Positions 18,577-26,903 of a stretch of DNA of 64,000 nucleotides are shown here, piece by piece (the stretch's first letter is position 1; every line of letters starts with the position of its first letter). Location of the stretch: the NCBI RefSeq assembly GCF_035751725.1, contig NZ_CP142104.1, positions 4,526,001 through 4,590,000 of the forward strand, in the 5' to 3' direction. A program made the translations under genes and the position numbers. Source of the stretch: Pseudomonas frederiksbergensis. GTDB lineage: Bacteria; Pseudomonadota; Gammaproteobacteria; Pseudomonadales; Pseudomonadaceae. The notes under the pieces were generated by a model. The model did no database searches. It saw only the letters and a list, made by a program, of their open reading frames with translations, and was not told where the DNA came from.

Positions 18577-18619
18577 AGTCTAAACAACGGGAGATGCGCG
18601 GCAGGTAACGAAAGGGACG
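18577..18619 (-). promoter_or_regulatory. Epimerase promoter with putative GltR site
   Basis: On the minus strand CGTCCCTTTCGTTACCTGC, then 20 bases after TTACCT the -10-like hexamer TAGACT. It matches the gtsA promoter in sequence and spacing, with one extra T in the CCCTT run. Confidence 0.55.
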
Positions 18620-18694
18620 AGTTATGTCACCGACTTGTGACATTGGGACGGAAGTGTGTTGGACCTGCTCGCGAAGAACGATGACTCGGTCCGA

Positions 18695-20164
18695 CTAATC
18701 CACACTCCGAGGCAACTGCAACGTCACCCGCAACCCGCCCTCGCGCAGATTCTGCAGGCTGACTTCGCCACCATGGCTGTGGGCGATGTTGCGGGCGATG
18801 CCCAACCCCAAGCCGTAGCCTTGTTGTTGCCCGGCGAGCCGGAAGTGCGGCTCGAAGACCTGCTCCAGGCGCTGTTCCGGCACACCCGGCCCTTCATCGT
18901 CGACGTGCAGGATGAACGCCGCTTCATCGTCATCGATGTGCAGATGCGCCCTTTGTCCGTATTTCAAAGCGTTGTCGATCAGGTTACCGATGCAGCGCTT
19001 GAGGGCCAACGGCTTGCCGGGATACGGCGCCAGCGCCCGGCCATCCTGGGTGACCCGGCCGTTGCCGTTGGGCGCGAGGTAAGGTTCCACCAGGCAGTCC
19101 AGTACATGGTTGAGGTCCACCGGCTCGATGTTTTCATGGATATCGGTGTCCTTGACGCATTGCAGCGCGCCCTTGACCAGCAGCTCCAGTTCGTCGAGGT
19201 CTCGGCCGAACTTGGCCTGCAGGTTTTCATCTTCCAGCAGCTCGACCCGCAACCGCAGCCGAGTGATGGGCGTGCGCAAGTCATGGGAAATCGCGCTGAA
19301 CAACTGGCTGCGCTCGGTCAGGTAGCGGCTGATGCGCTCGCGCATCGCGTTGAACGCCCGACCCACTTCCACCACTTCGCTGCCGCCGCCCTCGGCCACC
19401 GGCTGCACTTCAGCGCCGAGGGACATGTCCCGCGCCGCCCGGGCCAGGCGCTTGAGTGGCCGGCTCTGCCAGTGCACCAGCAAGCCGATGAACAACAGCA
19501 ACAAGCTGCTGGTGAGCACGATGAAGCCCACCTGCTGCTTGGGCAGGTCCTGTTCTTCGAGGCTGGTATAGGGTTCGGGCAGCAGCGAGGCGATGTACAG
19601 CCATTCACCCGGCGCCATCTGGATTTGCGTGACCAGCACCGGCGGGTTCACCGGCTCGAGCGTCAACGCGTAATGGGCCCATGAGCGCGGCAGCTCGTCG
19701 AGCTTGAGCCCGCCGTTGAAGATCCGCAGGTCTTCGGGGCTGACGAACTTCACGGAGATGTCGGTGTTGCTGCCCAGGGAGCGCCGCAGCACGTCGTCCA
19801 CGGCCTGGAGCACCGCCAGTTTGCGCGGTGTCACGGGCAGCACGTCCATGCCCAGCGGCTTGTCATTGAGCGTGACGACGAACCGTGTGCCGCCCATGCT
19901 GCGCAATTGGTCGAGTACCAAGGGCCGATAAGCCACGGGCAGCGAGCGCAGATAGCTGACGGTGGCGGTCATCGAATGGGCAAGGCTGCGGGCGCTGGTG
20001 ACCAGTCCTTCAAGCTGGGTGGCGCGCAATTGCGAGACCCAGATCAGGCTGGACAATGTCTGGGCGAACAGCACGACCAGCAGGGTCAGCAACAGCATCC
20101 GCCCCAGCAACGAGCGCGGCACCGGCACCCGCCTGACAATCTTCCTGATCGTTTCAGTGACCAT
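18695..20164 (-). CDS. gtrS: GtrS, sensor histidine kinase for glucose metabolism
   Basis: A 489-residue membrane kinase with a first helix near residues 20-40, a periplasmic sensor of about 130 residues, a second helix near 175-195 and a HAMP segment. The phospho-acceptor is in FSAISHDLRTPITRLRLR, and the ATPase boxes are RCIGNLIDNALKYG, DDEGPGVP and GLGLGIARNIA. In P. aeruginosa GtrS senses 2-ketogluconate and 6-phosphogluconate and acts with GltR on glucose transport genes. ATG at 20164 overlaps the end of gltR by 11 bases, which indicates coupled translation. Confidence 0.93.
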   Translation of the reverse strand: MVTETIRKIVRRVPVPRSLLGRMLLLTLLVVLFAQTLSSLIWVSQLRATQLEGLVTSARSLAHSMTATVSYLRSLPVAYRPLVLDQLRSMGGTRFVVTLNDKPLGMDVLPVTPRKLAVLQAVDDVLRRSLGSNTDISVKFVSPEDLRIFNGGLKLDELPRSWAHYALTLEPVNPPVLVTQIQMAPGEWLYIASLLPEPYTSLEEQDLPKQQVGFIVLTSSLLLLFIGLLVHWQSRPLKRLARAARDMSLGAEVQPVAEGGGSEVVEVGRAFNAMRERISRYLTERSQLFSAISHDLRTPITRLRLRVELLEDENLQAKFGRDLDELELLVKGALQCVKDTDIHENIEPVDLNHVLDCLVEPYLAPNGNGRVTQDGRALAPYPGKPLALKRCIGNLIDNALKYGQRAHLHIDDDEAAFILHVDDEGPGVPEQRLEQVFEPHFRLAGQQQGYGLGLGIARNIAHSHGGEVSLQNLREGGLRVTLQLPRSVD

Positions 20165-20885
20165 TGCTGGCAACCACACTGGCCGCCAACTGATAACCGC
20201 TGCCGCGCACCGTACGAATCAACCGCGGCGGTTTGTCCGTGTCACGCAGGCGTTGGCGCAGGCGACTGACCGCCATGTCGACGATCCGGTCCAGGGGCAT
20301 CAGTTCGCGCCCACGGGTGGCGTTGCCGATGGTGTCGCGGTCGAGGATTTCCTGAGGGTGGTCGAGGAAGAGCTTGAGCAGAGCAAAATCGGCGCCGGAG
20401 AGAATCACCTCTTCCCCGTCGGCATGAAACAACCGATGGCTGACCATGTCCAGCCGCCACTCATCGAAGGCCAGTACGTCGCCGCCCGGCCGCTCTTGGC
20501 CGAACTGCGCCCGACGCAGCAGCGCCTTGATCCGCGCCTGCAATTCACGGGGGCTGAACGGCTTGCCCAGGTAATCATCGGCACCCAGCTCCAGGCCGAT
20601 GACCCGGTCGGCCTCGTCGGAACTGGCGGTGAGCATGATGATCGGCACATGGGCCTGGCGCGGGTGCTCGCGAACCCAGCGGCAAAGGCTGAAGCCGTCC
20701 TCGTCGGGCAACATCACATCGAGGATCACCAGGTCGCTAGGCGCCTCGTTCAAGGCCTGGCGAAACCCGGCGCCATCAGGCGTGGTGCGCACCTGGAAAC
20801 CCGCACGGCTGAGGTAAGTGTCCAGCAGTTCGCGAATCTCCTGGTCGTCGTCGACCAACAAAATCGATTTGTTCACTGAACTCAC
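20154..20885 (-). CDS. gltR: GltR, OmpR-family response regulator for glucose transport
   Basis: A 243-residue regulator. The receiver domain has the acidic pocket LLVDDDQEIREL, the phospho-acceptor in LVILDVMLPDEDG and the conserved Lys in LGKPFSPREL; a winged-helix domain ends in RTVRGSGYQLAA. GltR with GtrS activates oprB and glucose transport genes in pseudomonads. GTG at 20885 was chosen, with AAGGA nine bases upstream and a length like known GltR; a second GTG lies three codons later. The leader has AACAACAA, suggesting Crc/Hfq control. Confidence 0.93.
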   Translation of the reverse strand: MSSVNKSILLVDDDQEIRELLDTYLSRAGFQVRTTPDGAGFRQALNEAPSDLVILDVMLPDEDGFSLCRWVREHPRQAHVPIIMLTASSDEADRVIGLELGADDYLGKPFSPRELQARIKALLRRAQFGQERPGGDVLAFDEWRLDMVSHRLFHADGEEVILSGADFALLKLFLDHPQEILDRDTIGNATRGRELMPLDRIVDMAVSRLRQRLRDTDKPPRLIRTVRGSGYQLAASVVASNGH

Positions 20886-20897
20886 GGGGCCTCGTCC

Positions 20898-20905
20898 TTG
20901 TTGTT
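20898..20905 (-). promoter_or_regulatory. Crc/Hfq-type CA motif in the gltR leader
   Basis: AACAACAA on the minus strand, 12 bases before the GTG start and touching the AAGGA ribosome site. Confidence 0.6.
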
Positions 20906-20957
20906 TGGATTTGGGGGCGATTATGCCTGATGGACGGGTTCTACAAACACACAGAGC

Positions 20958-20994
20958 CCTTTGTGGAAGCAAGCCTGCTCGCTCCCACAAGGGG
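20958..20994. repeat. REP-like palindrome between glk and gltR
   Basis: CCCTTTGTGGAAGCAAGC / GCTCGCTCCCACAAGGGG, a diverged member of the GTGGGAGCGAGC family in the 123-base gap between glk and gltR. It may separate the metabolic edd-glk message from the regulatory gltR-gtrS part. Confidence 0.8.
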
Positions 20995-21008
20995 GGATAT
21001 TTCATATT

Positions 21009-21968
21009 TCAAACTGCGGTCGACTGCTCCAACGCCACGCCCGCGCCCATCAGGCCGGAGTACGGCGCCGTCACCAACCAGACCGGAATGCCTTTGAAAT
21101 AATCGCTCATGCAACCCTTGTCGGCGAAGGATTTGGCAAAGCCACTCTCAAGGAAGAAATCGGCAAACCGCGGGACGACGCCGCCAACGATGTAGACACC
21201 GCCGCGCCCGCCCACCGTGAGTACGTTGTTGCCCGCCACGCGCCCCAGCCATCGGCAGAACTGCTCAAGCACTTCCAGCGCAACAGGGTCCCCGGCCAGG
21301 CCGGCGGCGGTAATGGATTCCGGGGTATCGAGCACCGGCTCATGGCCATCCGCCGCACAGATTGCCCGGTAGACACGGGGCAGGCCGCTGCCGCTCAAGG
21401 CGGTTTCGGCGCTTACGTGACCGATCTCGTTGTAGATGTGTTGCCAGAGCTGGGTCTCGCGCGGACTGCTCATCGGCAGGTCGACGTGACCACCCTCGCC
21501 CGGCAGTGCTGCGAAGCGGCCTTCGCCCAGGTCCAGCAGCGTCCCGACACCCAGCCCGGTGCCCGGGCCGATCACCACCGCCGGACGCATGGGCTCCGGA
21601 GTGCCCTGGCAAACGACCCGGTATTCACCAGGACGCAAGCAGGTCATGCCCAGGGCCATGGCCGAGAAGTCGTTGACCAGCAACAGCTTCTCCACCTCCA
21701 AGGTCTTGCAGAACGCCAGGTTGCTCAGTCGCCAGTGGTTGTTGGTGAAGCGAAACTCATCACCGCTCACGGGGCCGGCCACCGACAGGCACACCGAGCC
21801 AATCGCCCCCGGCGCCATGCCCATGCCGCTCAGGTAAACCTTGATGGCATCTTCCGGGCAGGCGTAATCCGCCGTCGCCAGCACTTGGATATTTTCCAGG
21901 TTGTGGTTTTTCCACAGGGCGAAACGCGCATTGGTCCCACCGATGTCACCGACCAAAGCCAGTTTCAA
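21009..21968 (-). CDS. glk: Glucokinase
   Basis: A 319-residue bacterial-type glucokinase that phosphorylates cytoplasmic glucose to glucose 6-phosphate. The N-terminal phosphate loop is [14 protein letters not shown], and GPGTGLGVG and GEGGHVDLP follow. The start is TTG, overlapping the edd stop as TTGA; no ATG or GTG lies nearby in frame, and the motif begins six residues in. This indicates tight coupling to edd and lower translation. Confidence 0.94.
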   Translation of the reverse strand: MKLALVGDIGGTNARFALWKNHNLENIQVLATADYACPEDAIKVYLSGMGMAPGAIGSVCLSVAGPVSGDEFRFTNNHWRLSNLAFCKTLEVEKLLLVNDFSAMALGMTCLRPGEYRVVCQGTPEPMRPAVVIGPGTGLGVGTLLDLGEGRFAALPGEGGHVDLPMSSPRETQLWQHIYNEIGHVSAETALSGSGLPRVYRAICAADGHEPVLDTPESITAAGLAGDPVALEVLEQFCRWLGRVAGNNVLTVGGRGGVYIVGGVVPRFADFFLESGFAKSFADKGCMSDYFKGIPVWLVTAPYSGLMGAGVALEQSTAV

Positions 21969-23791
21969 TTAAGCGTCTCCAGGGCAGAAGTGAAGGCGCT
22001 GGCGCCCTGCTCCGCCGAGCTGAAGGCCATGCGCATGAAACCGAACAGCTCGCGACCAGTGCCGATGTTGTTGCCCAACAGGCCCTTGGCCGGTTCGCGC
22101 GCGGCGAATTCCTCGGCGTCCACCTTCAGTTCCAAGGTGCCTTTGACGCCATCGACGCGGATGATATCGCCCTCCTGCACCCGAGCCAACGCGCCGCCGA
22201 CATAAGCTTCGGGGCTGACATGAATGGCCGCCGGGATTTTCCCCGACGCACCGGACATGCGCCCGTCGGTCACCAGCGCCACTTTGAAGCCGCGATCCTG
22301 CAGCACACCGAGGAACGGTGTCATCTTGTGCAGCTCGGGCATGCCGTTGGAACGCGGGCCCTGGAAGCGCATCACCGCGACAAAGTCTTTTTCCAGCAGT
22401 CCGGCCTTGAACGCATCCGCCAGGTCCTGCTGATCCTGGAACACCATGGCCGGGGCTTCGACGATCTGGTTTTCCAAGGCCACGGCCGACACCTTCATCA
22501 CACCACGGCCGAGGTTGCCTTCCATCACCCGCAACCCGCCTTCTGGCGAGAAGGCGCGGGCCACCGGGCGCAGGATGTTTTCGTCGAGGCTTTCGATCGG
22601 GCCGTCGCGCCACACCAGCTCGCCATTCTCGAGGAACGGCTCCTGGGTGTAGCGGCTCAGGCCGTGACCGAGCACGGTGTTGACGTTTTCGTGAAGCAAA
22701 CCGGCTTCCAGCAACTCACGGATCAGGAACGACATGCCACCCGCCGCCTGGAAGTGGTTGATGTCGGCCTTGCCGTTCGGGTAGACGTGGCTCAGGGTCG
22801 GCACCACCTCGGAGAGGTCGGCCATGTCCTGCCAGGTCAACTGGATGCCCGCCGCCATGGCGATGGCCGGCATGTGCAGGGTGTGGTTGGTGGAGCCGCC
22901 GGTGGCGTGCAGCGCGACGATGGAGTTGACCAGCGAGCGCTCGTCGACGATTTCGCCGATGGGCATGAAGTTGCCGCTCTGCTTGGTCAGGCGCGTGACC
23001 TGGAACGCTGCCTCACGGGTCAGGGCATCGCGCAGCGGCGTGTTCGGGTTCACGAACGAGGCGCCCGGCAAGTGCAGGCCCATCACTTCCATCAGCAACT
23101 GGTTGGTGTTGGCGGTGCCGTAGAAGGTGCAGGTGCCGGGGCTGTGGTAGGACTTCATCTCTGATTCCAGCAGCTCTTCGCGCGTCGCCTTGCCTTCGGC
23201 GTAGCGCTGGCGCACATCGGCTTTTTCCTTGTTGGAAATGCCCGAGACCATCGGCCCGCCGGGCACGAAGATCGTCGGCAGATGACCGAAGCGCAGCGCG
23301 CCCATCATCAGGCCCGGGACGATCTTGTCGCAGATGCCGAGCATCAGTGCGCCGTCGAACATGTTGTGGGACAACGCCACCGCCGTGGACAGTGCGATCA
23401 CTTCACGGCTCGGCAGACTCAATTCCATTCCCGCCTCGCCCTGGGTCACCCCGTCGCACATCGCTGGCGTGCCACCGGCGAACTGGCCGACCGAGCCGAT
23501 CTCGCGCAGGGCTTTCTTGATTTGTTCGGGGAAGGTTTCGTACGGCTGGTGGGCCGAGAGCATGTCGTTATAGGACGACACGATGGCGATGTTGGCGGCG
23601 TTCATCATCCGCAGGTGGTGCTTGTCTTCGGTGCCGCAACCGGCCACGCCATGGGCGAAGTTGGCGCACTGCAGCTTGCCACGCATCGGGCCGTCGCTGG
23701 CTGCACCGCGGATCAGTGCAAGGTAAGCCTCGCGTGTAGCGCGACTGCGGGCGATAAGCCGTTCGGTGACCTCAAGTACGCGGGGATGCAT
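21965..23791 (-). CDS. edd: Phosphogluconate dehydratase
   Basis: A 608-residue iron-sulfur dehydratase (IlvD/Edd family) that converts 6-phosphogluconate to KDPG, the committed step of the Entner-Doudoroff pathway. Cys residues for the cluster lie in [12 protein letters not shown] and [11 protein letters not shown], and [18 protein letters not shown] is the family C-terminal signature. ATG at 23791. It heads the edd-glk-gltR-gtrS run and is divergent from gap across a region with two HexR-type boxes. Confidence 0.96.
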   Translation of the reverse strand: MHPRVLEVTERLIARSRATREAYLALIRGAASDGPMRGKLQCANFAHGVAGCGTEDKHHLRMMNAANIAIVSSYNDMLSAHQPYETFPEQIKKALREIGSVGQFAGGTPAMCDGVTQGEAGMELSLPSREVIALSTAVALSHNMFDGALMLGICDKIVPGLMMGALRFGHLPTIFVPGGPMVSGISNKEKADVRQRYAEGKATREELLESEMKSYHSPGTCTFYGTANTNQLLMEVMGLHLPGASFVNPNTPLRDALTREAAFQVTRLTKQSGNFMPIGEIVDERSLVNSIVALHATGGSTNHTLHMPAIAMAAGIQLTWQDMADLSEVVPTLSHVYPNGKADINHFQAAGGMSFLIRELLEAGLLHENVNTVLGHGLSRYTQEPFLENGELVWRDGPIESLDENILRPVARAFSPEGGLRVMEGNLGRGVMKVSAVALENQIVEAPAMVFQDQQDLADAFKAGLLEKDFVAVMRFQGPRSNGMPELHKMTPFLGVLQDRGFKVALVTDGRMSGASGKIPAAIHVSPEAYVGGALARVQEGDIIRVDGVKGTLELKVDAEEFAAREPAKGLLGNNIGTGRELFGFMRMAFSSAEQGASAFTSALETLN

Positions 23792-23922
23792 GTGTAGAAC
23801 TCCAGGCTAACGGGTGTGGCGACCTGATTGTCTATGCTGATCAAAAGCCCGCTGCATGCTGTGCCCAAGGCGAGGCGACAAACGGTTTTTGACCAATCGG
23901 ACCAGTTGATACAGGTCACTCG

Positions 23923-23937
23923 TTGTAGATAAAACAA
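23923..23937. promoter_or_regulatory. HexR box, edd-proximal
   Basis: TTGTAGATAAAACAA is an exact TTGT-N7-ACAA match, the established Pseudomonas HexR operator form, 132 bases upstream of edd. Confidence 0.8.
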
Positions 23938-23984
23938 AATATTGCCACTAAAAAGGCTTGTTTTCTATTTTTATGCGAATAATC

Positions 23985-23999
23985 TTGTAATTCCAACAA
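23985..23999. promoter_or_regulatory. HexR box, gap-proximal
   Basis: TTGTAATTCCAACAA is an exact TTGT-N7-ACAA match, ending 22 bases before the gap ATG. Its last five bases are also part of an AACAACAA motif. Confidence 0.8.
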
Positions 24000-24002
24000 C
24001 AA
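23995..24002 (+). promoter_or_regulatory. Possible Crc/Hfq-type CA motif in the gap leader
   Basis: AACAACAA 19 bases before the gap ATG, sharing bases with the gap-proximal HexR box. The match may simply follow from the operator sequence. Confidence 0.35.
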
Positions 24003-24021
24003 ATCGACGGCGGCGCAGTTA

Positions 24022-25023
24022 ATGACTCTTCGAATCGCAATCAATGGTTTTGGCCGCATCGGCCGCAACGTCCTTCGTGCACTGTATACCCAAGGCTATC
24101 GTCGCGACTTGCAGATCGTCGCCATCAACGACCTGGGCGACAGTGCGATCAATGCCCATCTGCTCAAGTTCGACACCGTGCATGGCACTTTCGATGCCGA
24201 CGTCCAGCACGATCACGAAAGCCTGACGGTCAACGGCGACCGCATCTCGGTCAGCGCCATCCGCAACCCGGCCGAACTGCCTTGGGCCGCCGAGAAGATC
24301 GACGTAGTGTTCGAATGCACCGGCCTGTTCACCGACCGTGCCAAGGCTGCCGCGCATATCAGCGCAGGCGCCCGCAAGGTGATCATCTCGGCCCCGGCCA
24401 AGGGCGCCGACGCCACCGTCGTGTATGGCGTCAACCATGACATCCTGCGCCAGTCCCACCAGATCATCTCCAATGCGTCGTGCACCACCAACTGCCTGGC
24501 CCCGGTGGCCCAGGTGCTGCACCGCGAGCTGGGCATCGAAAGCGGCCTGATGACCACCATCCATGCCTACACCAACGACCAGAACCTGACGGACGTCTAC
24601 CACAGCGACCCGTACCGTGCCCGCTCGGCCACCCAGAACATGATCCCGAGCAAGACCGGCGCCGCCGAAGCCGTGGGCCTGGTGCTGCCGGAACTGGCGG
24701 GCAAGCTGACCGGCATGGCCGTGCGCGTCCCGGTGATCAATGTGTCCCTGGTGGACCTGACCGTGCAGCTCAAGCGCGAAGCGTCGGCCGATGAAGTCAA
24801 CGCGCTGCTCAAGCAGGCCAGCCAGCACTCCAAGATCCTCGGCTACAACACCCTGCCGTTGGTCTCCAGCGATTTCAACCACAACCCGCTGTCGTCGATC
24901 TTCGACGCCAACCACACCAAGGCCAGTGGCAAGCTGCTCAAGGTACTGGCCTGGTACGACAACGAATGGGGCTTCTCCAACCGCATGCTGGATAACTGCC
25001 TGGCGTTGTGTAACGCGGAGTAA
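24022..25023 (+). CDS. gap: Glyceraldehyde-3-phosphate dehydrogenase, type I
   Basis: A 333-residue NAD-dependent GAPDH. It has the Rossmann start [15 protein letters not shown], the active-site Cys in [12 protein letters not shown], and [13 protein letters not shown] near the C-terminus. It oxidises the triose phosphate made by Eda. It is divergent from edd and lies under the same HexR boxes, the typical Pseudomonas arrangement. ATG at 24022 has only a weak upstream site (GGCGG). An inverted repeat pair follows the stop. Confidence 0.96.
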   Translation: MTLRIAINGFGRIGRNVLRALYTQGYRRDLQIVAINDLGDSAINAHLLKFDTVHGTFDADVQHDHESLTVNGDRISVSAIRNPAELPWAAEKIDVVFECTGLFTDRAKAAAHISAGARKVIISAPAKGADATVVYGVNHDILRQSHQIISNASCTTNCLAPVAQVLHRELGIESGLMTTIHAYTNDQNLTDVYHSDPYRARSATQNMIPSKTGAAEAVGLVLPELAGKLTGMAVRVPVINVSLVDLTVQLKREASADEVNALLKQASQHSKILGYNTLPLVSSDFNHNPLSSIFDANHTKASGKLLKVLAWYDNEWGFSNRMLDNCLALCNAE

Positions 25024-25047
25024 CCGATACGGCAGTAATGGCTTTCC

Positions 25048-25139
25048 CTGTGGAAGCGTGCCTGCTCGCGAAGGCGGTATCCCAGTCGACTCTCTGCTGA
25101 CTGAACTGACGCTTTCGCGAACAGGCTCGCTCCAACAGT
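25048..25139. repeat. Pair of facing REP-like elements after gap
   Basis: TGTGGAAGCGTGCCTGCTCGCGAAG faces, after a 40-base interval, CTTTCGCGAACAGGCTCGCTCCAACA; arms are named by position 25048-25072 and 25112-25139. Together they can form one long hairpin between gap and the sigma-factor gene. Confidence 0.8.
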
Positions 25140-25177
25140 GGTTCTGCGGTACGAAATGAAGGCTTGACCCGTCACGC

Positions 25178-25196
25178 ATATGATAAGCATTATCAT
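25178..25196. promoter_or_regulatory. Fur box upstream of the FecI-type sigma gene
   Basis: ATATGATAAGCATTATCAT closely fits the 19-base Fur consensus, with ATGATAA / TTATCAT arms. It lies 27 bases before the GTG, so iron would repress the sigma gene. Confidence 0.8.
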
Positions 25197-25222
25197 CTGC
25201 TCGAACCGGATCGGGCCCTATC

Positions 25223-25735
25223 GTGAGTCAATCGCGTTTTCACCACGTCTTTCTCGCCCAGCGTACCCCGCTGCTGCGCACCCTCGAACGGATGGTCAAC
25301 AACCCGAGCACCGCCGAGGACCTGCTGCAGGAAACCTACCTGCGCGTCACCCGCGCCCTGAGCGAGCGCACTGTCGATCATCTCGAACCCTTTGTCTTCC
25401 AGACCGCCCGCAACCTGGCGCTGGACCATTTGCGCGCGCGGCGAATCCAGTCGCGAACCCTGGTCGACGACGTGCCGCAGGACGTCGTGAACAACGTGAT
25501 CGCTCCCCAGAGCAGCGCCGAAGACGCCGCCCATGCCGAACGAATGCTCGAACGCCTCAATGTCAGCCTGCAATCCCTCAGCCCGCGCCAACGGCAGGTC
25601 TTCATTCTCAGTCGGCTGCATGGCCACAGTTACCAAGACATCGCGCAACGATTGGACGTGTCCCTGAGCACCGTGCAAAAAGAACTGAAACTGATCATGG
25701 CCATTTGCGTGGCCGTGGCCGAACGCAACCCATGA
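25223..25735 (+). CDS. FecI-type extracytoplasmic-function sigma factor
   Basis: A 170-residue ECF sigma factor with region 2 (STAEDLLQETYLRVTRAL, residues about 32-49; FQTARNLALDHLR) and region 4 (LSPRQRQVFILSRLHGHSY, DIAQRLDVSLSTVQKEL). These factors are released by a FecR partner when the cognate TonB receptor binds its ligand. The start is GTG at 25223, with no good ribosome site. A Fur box lies upstream. The following genes encode FecR, a heme-type receptor and heme oxygenase, so it is probably a heme-responsive sigma factor like HxuI of P. aeruginosa. Confidence 0.92.
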   Translation: MSQSRFHHVFLAQRTPLLRTLERMVNNPSTAEDLLQETYLRVTRALSERTVDHLEPFVFQTARNLALDHLRARRIQSRTLVDDVPQDVVNNVIAPQSSAEDAAHAERMLERLNVSLQSLSPRQRQVFILSRLHGHSYQDIAQRLDVSLSTVQKELKLIMAICVAVAERNP

Positions 25736-25737
25736 CG

Positions 25738-25786
25738 ACAAGCCGAATGCCGGATGCAGGCTTGCCAGTTACCGCTTGCGGCTTGT
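25738..25786. other. Inverted repeat between sigma and anti-sigma genes
   Basis: Perfect eight-base arms ACAAGCCG / CGGCTTGT around a 33-base interior in the 85-base gap. It could be a hairpin that tunes the ratio of the two proteins. Confidence 0.4.
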
Positions 25787-25820
25787 AGCGTGTGCCTGCC
25801 GCCAATAATGAGAATCCACC

Positions 25821-26783
25821 GTGACGGACAATCATCGCCCACCTGAAGCCGCCGGGGCACAGGACACCGCCCACGCCATGGACCAGGCGCTGGACTGGTT
25901 GATCCTGCTCGAAAGCCCCAGCGAGGATCAACGCCGACACTTCCAGGCCTGGCTGGCGGCCGATCCACGCCATGGCGAAGCGTTCGCCAGGGCGCAGGCG
26001 ATCTGGAATGGCCCGCAGATTATCGAAAGCGCCCGGCAACTGCGGGATCGGCCAAACGTCACCGCGCTGTCGCGCCTGCGCGCCCATTGGAAACCCCTGG
26101 CCACCGCTGCCGTGCTGGTGCTGGGCCTGTTCAATTTCAGCGACTTGCCGCTGCGTTTCCAGGCCGACCACCTGACCGTGGTCGGTGAGCGCCAGCGACT
26201 GCAATTGGAAGACGGCTCCAAGGTCCTGCTCAACACCGATTCGGCTTTCTCCAGTTCGTTCGACGAACATCGGCAAGTGGCCCGACTCTACAAGGGCGAA
26301 GCATTCTTCGAGGTGCCGGCCAACCGTCACCTGCCGCTGGAACTGGACGCCGGTCCGGTCACCGCCAGCGTCAGTGACACCTCATTTGCCGTGCGCTACG
26401 TGGACGGCGTCGCGCAGGTCCAGGTGCAGCGCGGCGACATCGACCTGCGGGCCACCCGGTATGACACCCACGTACGGCTGTCGGCGGGAGAAAGCATCCG
26501 CATCGGCCCCAACGGCTTCGACCGTCCGGCGCGGCTCGATGCCGGAACGGAACTGGCTTGGGTCCAAGGTCGGCTGGTGTTCGAAAACCGGCCGCTGAGC
26601 CAGGTCCTGGCAGAGTTGCGACGCTACTACCCTGGCTGGATCATCAACACCAACGAACGGCTGGCCAACGTCGCGGTGACGGGCAACTACCGCCTCGACC
26701 AGCCGCTGGATGTGGTCCGTTCCCTGGCCCACATCACCTCCGCGCGGCTGCAGGAATTCCCGGCGTTGGTGATTTTGAACTAA
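25821..26783 (+). CDS. FecR-family anti-sigma factor
   Basis: A 320-residue inner-membrane sigma regulator. The cytoplasmic N-terminal DUF4880 segment has ALDWLILLESPSEDQRRHFQAW (split here; residues about 23-44) and ends in DPRHGEAFARA; one membrane helix follows near residues 92-108; the periplasmic FecR domain has VGERQRLQLEDGSKVLLNT. It holds the upstream sigma factor inactive until the receptor signals. The start is GTG at 25821. The downstream receptor has the signalling domain needed for this role. Confidence 0.92.
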   Translation: MTDNHRPPEAAGAQDTAHAMDQALDWLILLESPSEDQRRHFQAWLAADPRHGEAFARAQAIWNGPQIIESARQLRDRPNVTALSRLRAHWKPLATAAVLVLGLFNFSDLPLRFQADHLTVVGERQRLQLEDGSKVLLNTDSAFSSSFDEHRQVARLYKGEAFFEVPANRHLPLELDAGPVTASVSDTSFAVRYVDGVAQVQVQRGDIDLRATRYDTHVRLSAGESIRIGPNGFDRPARLDAGTELAWVQGRLVFENRPLSQVLAELRRYYPGWIINTNERLANVAVTGNYRLDQPLDVVRSLAHITSARLQEFPALVILN

Positions 26784-26800
26784 ATGAGAATTATTTTTAC
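26781..26800. promoter_or_regulatory. Fur-box-like site upstream of the receptor gene
   Basis: TAAATGAGAATTATTTTTAC keeps the ATGAGAATTATT core of Fur boxes. It overlaps the FecR stop, about 104 bases before the receptor ATG. A sigma-dependent promoter is also expected in this gap. Confidence 0.6.
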
Positions 26801-26903
26801 TCGATAGCCCTCACTGGTTCGTCTCGTTATAGCCAATGCAATTGATTCGCATCTTCACGATGCCGATCTGCACCTATAACAGATGCGACACGGAGCGCTA
26901 TCG

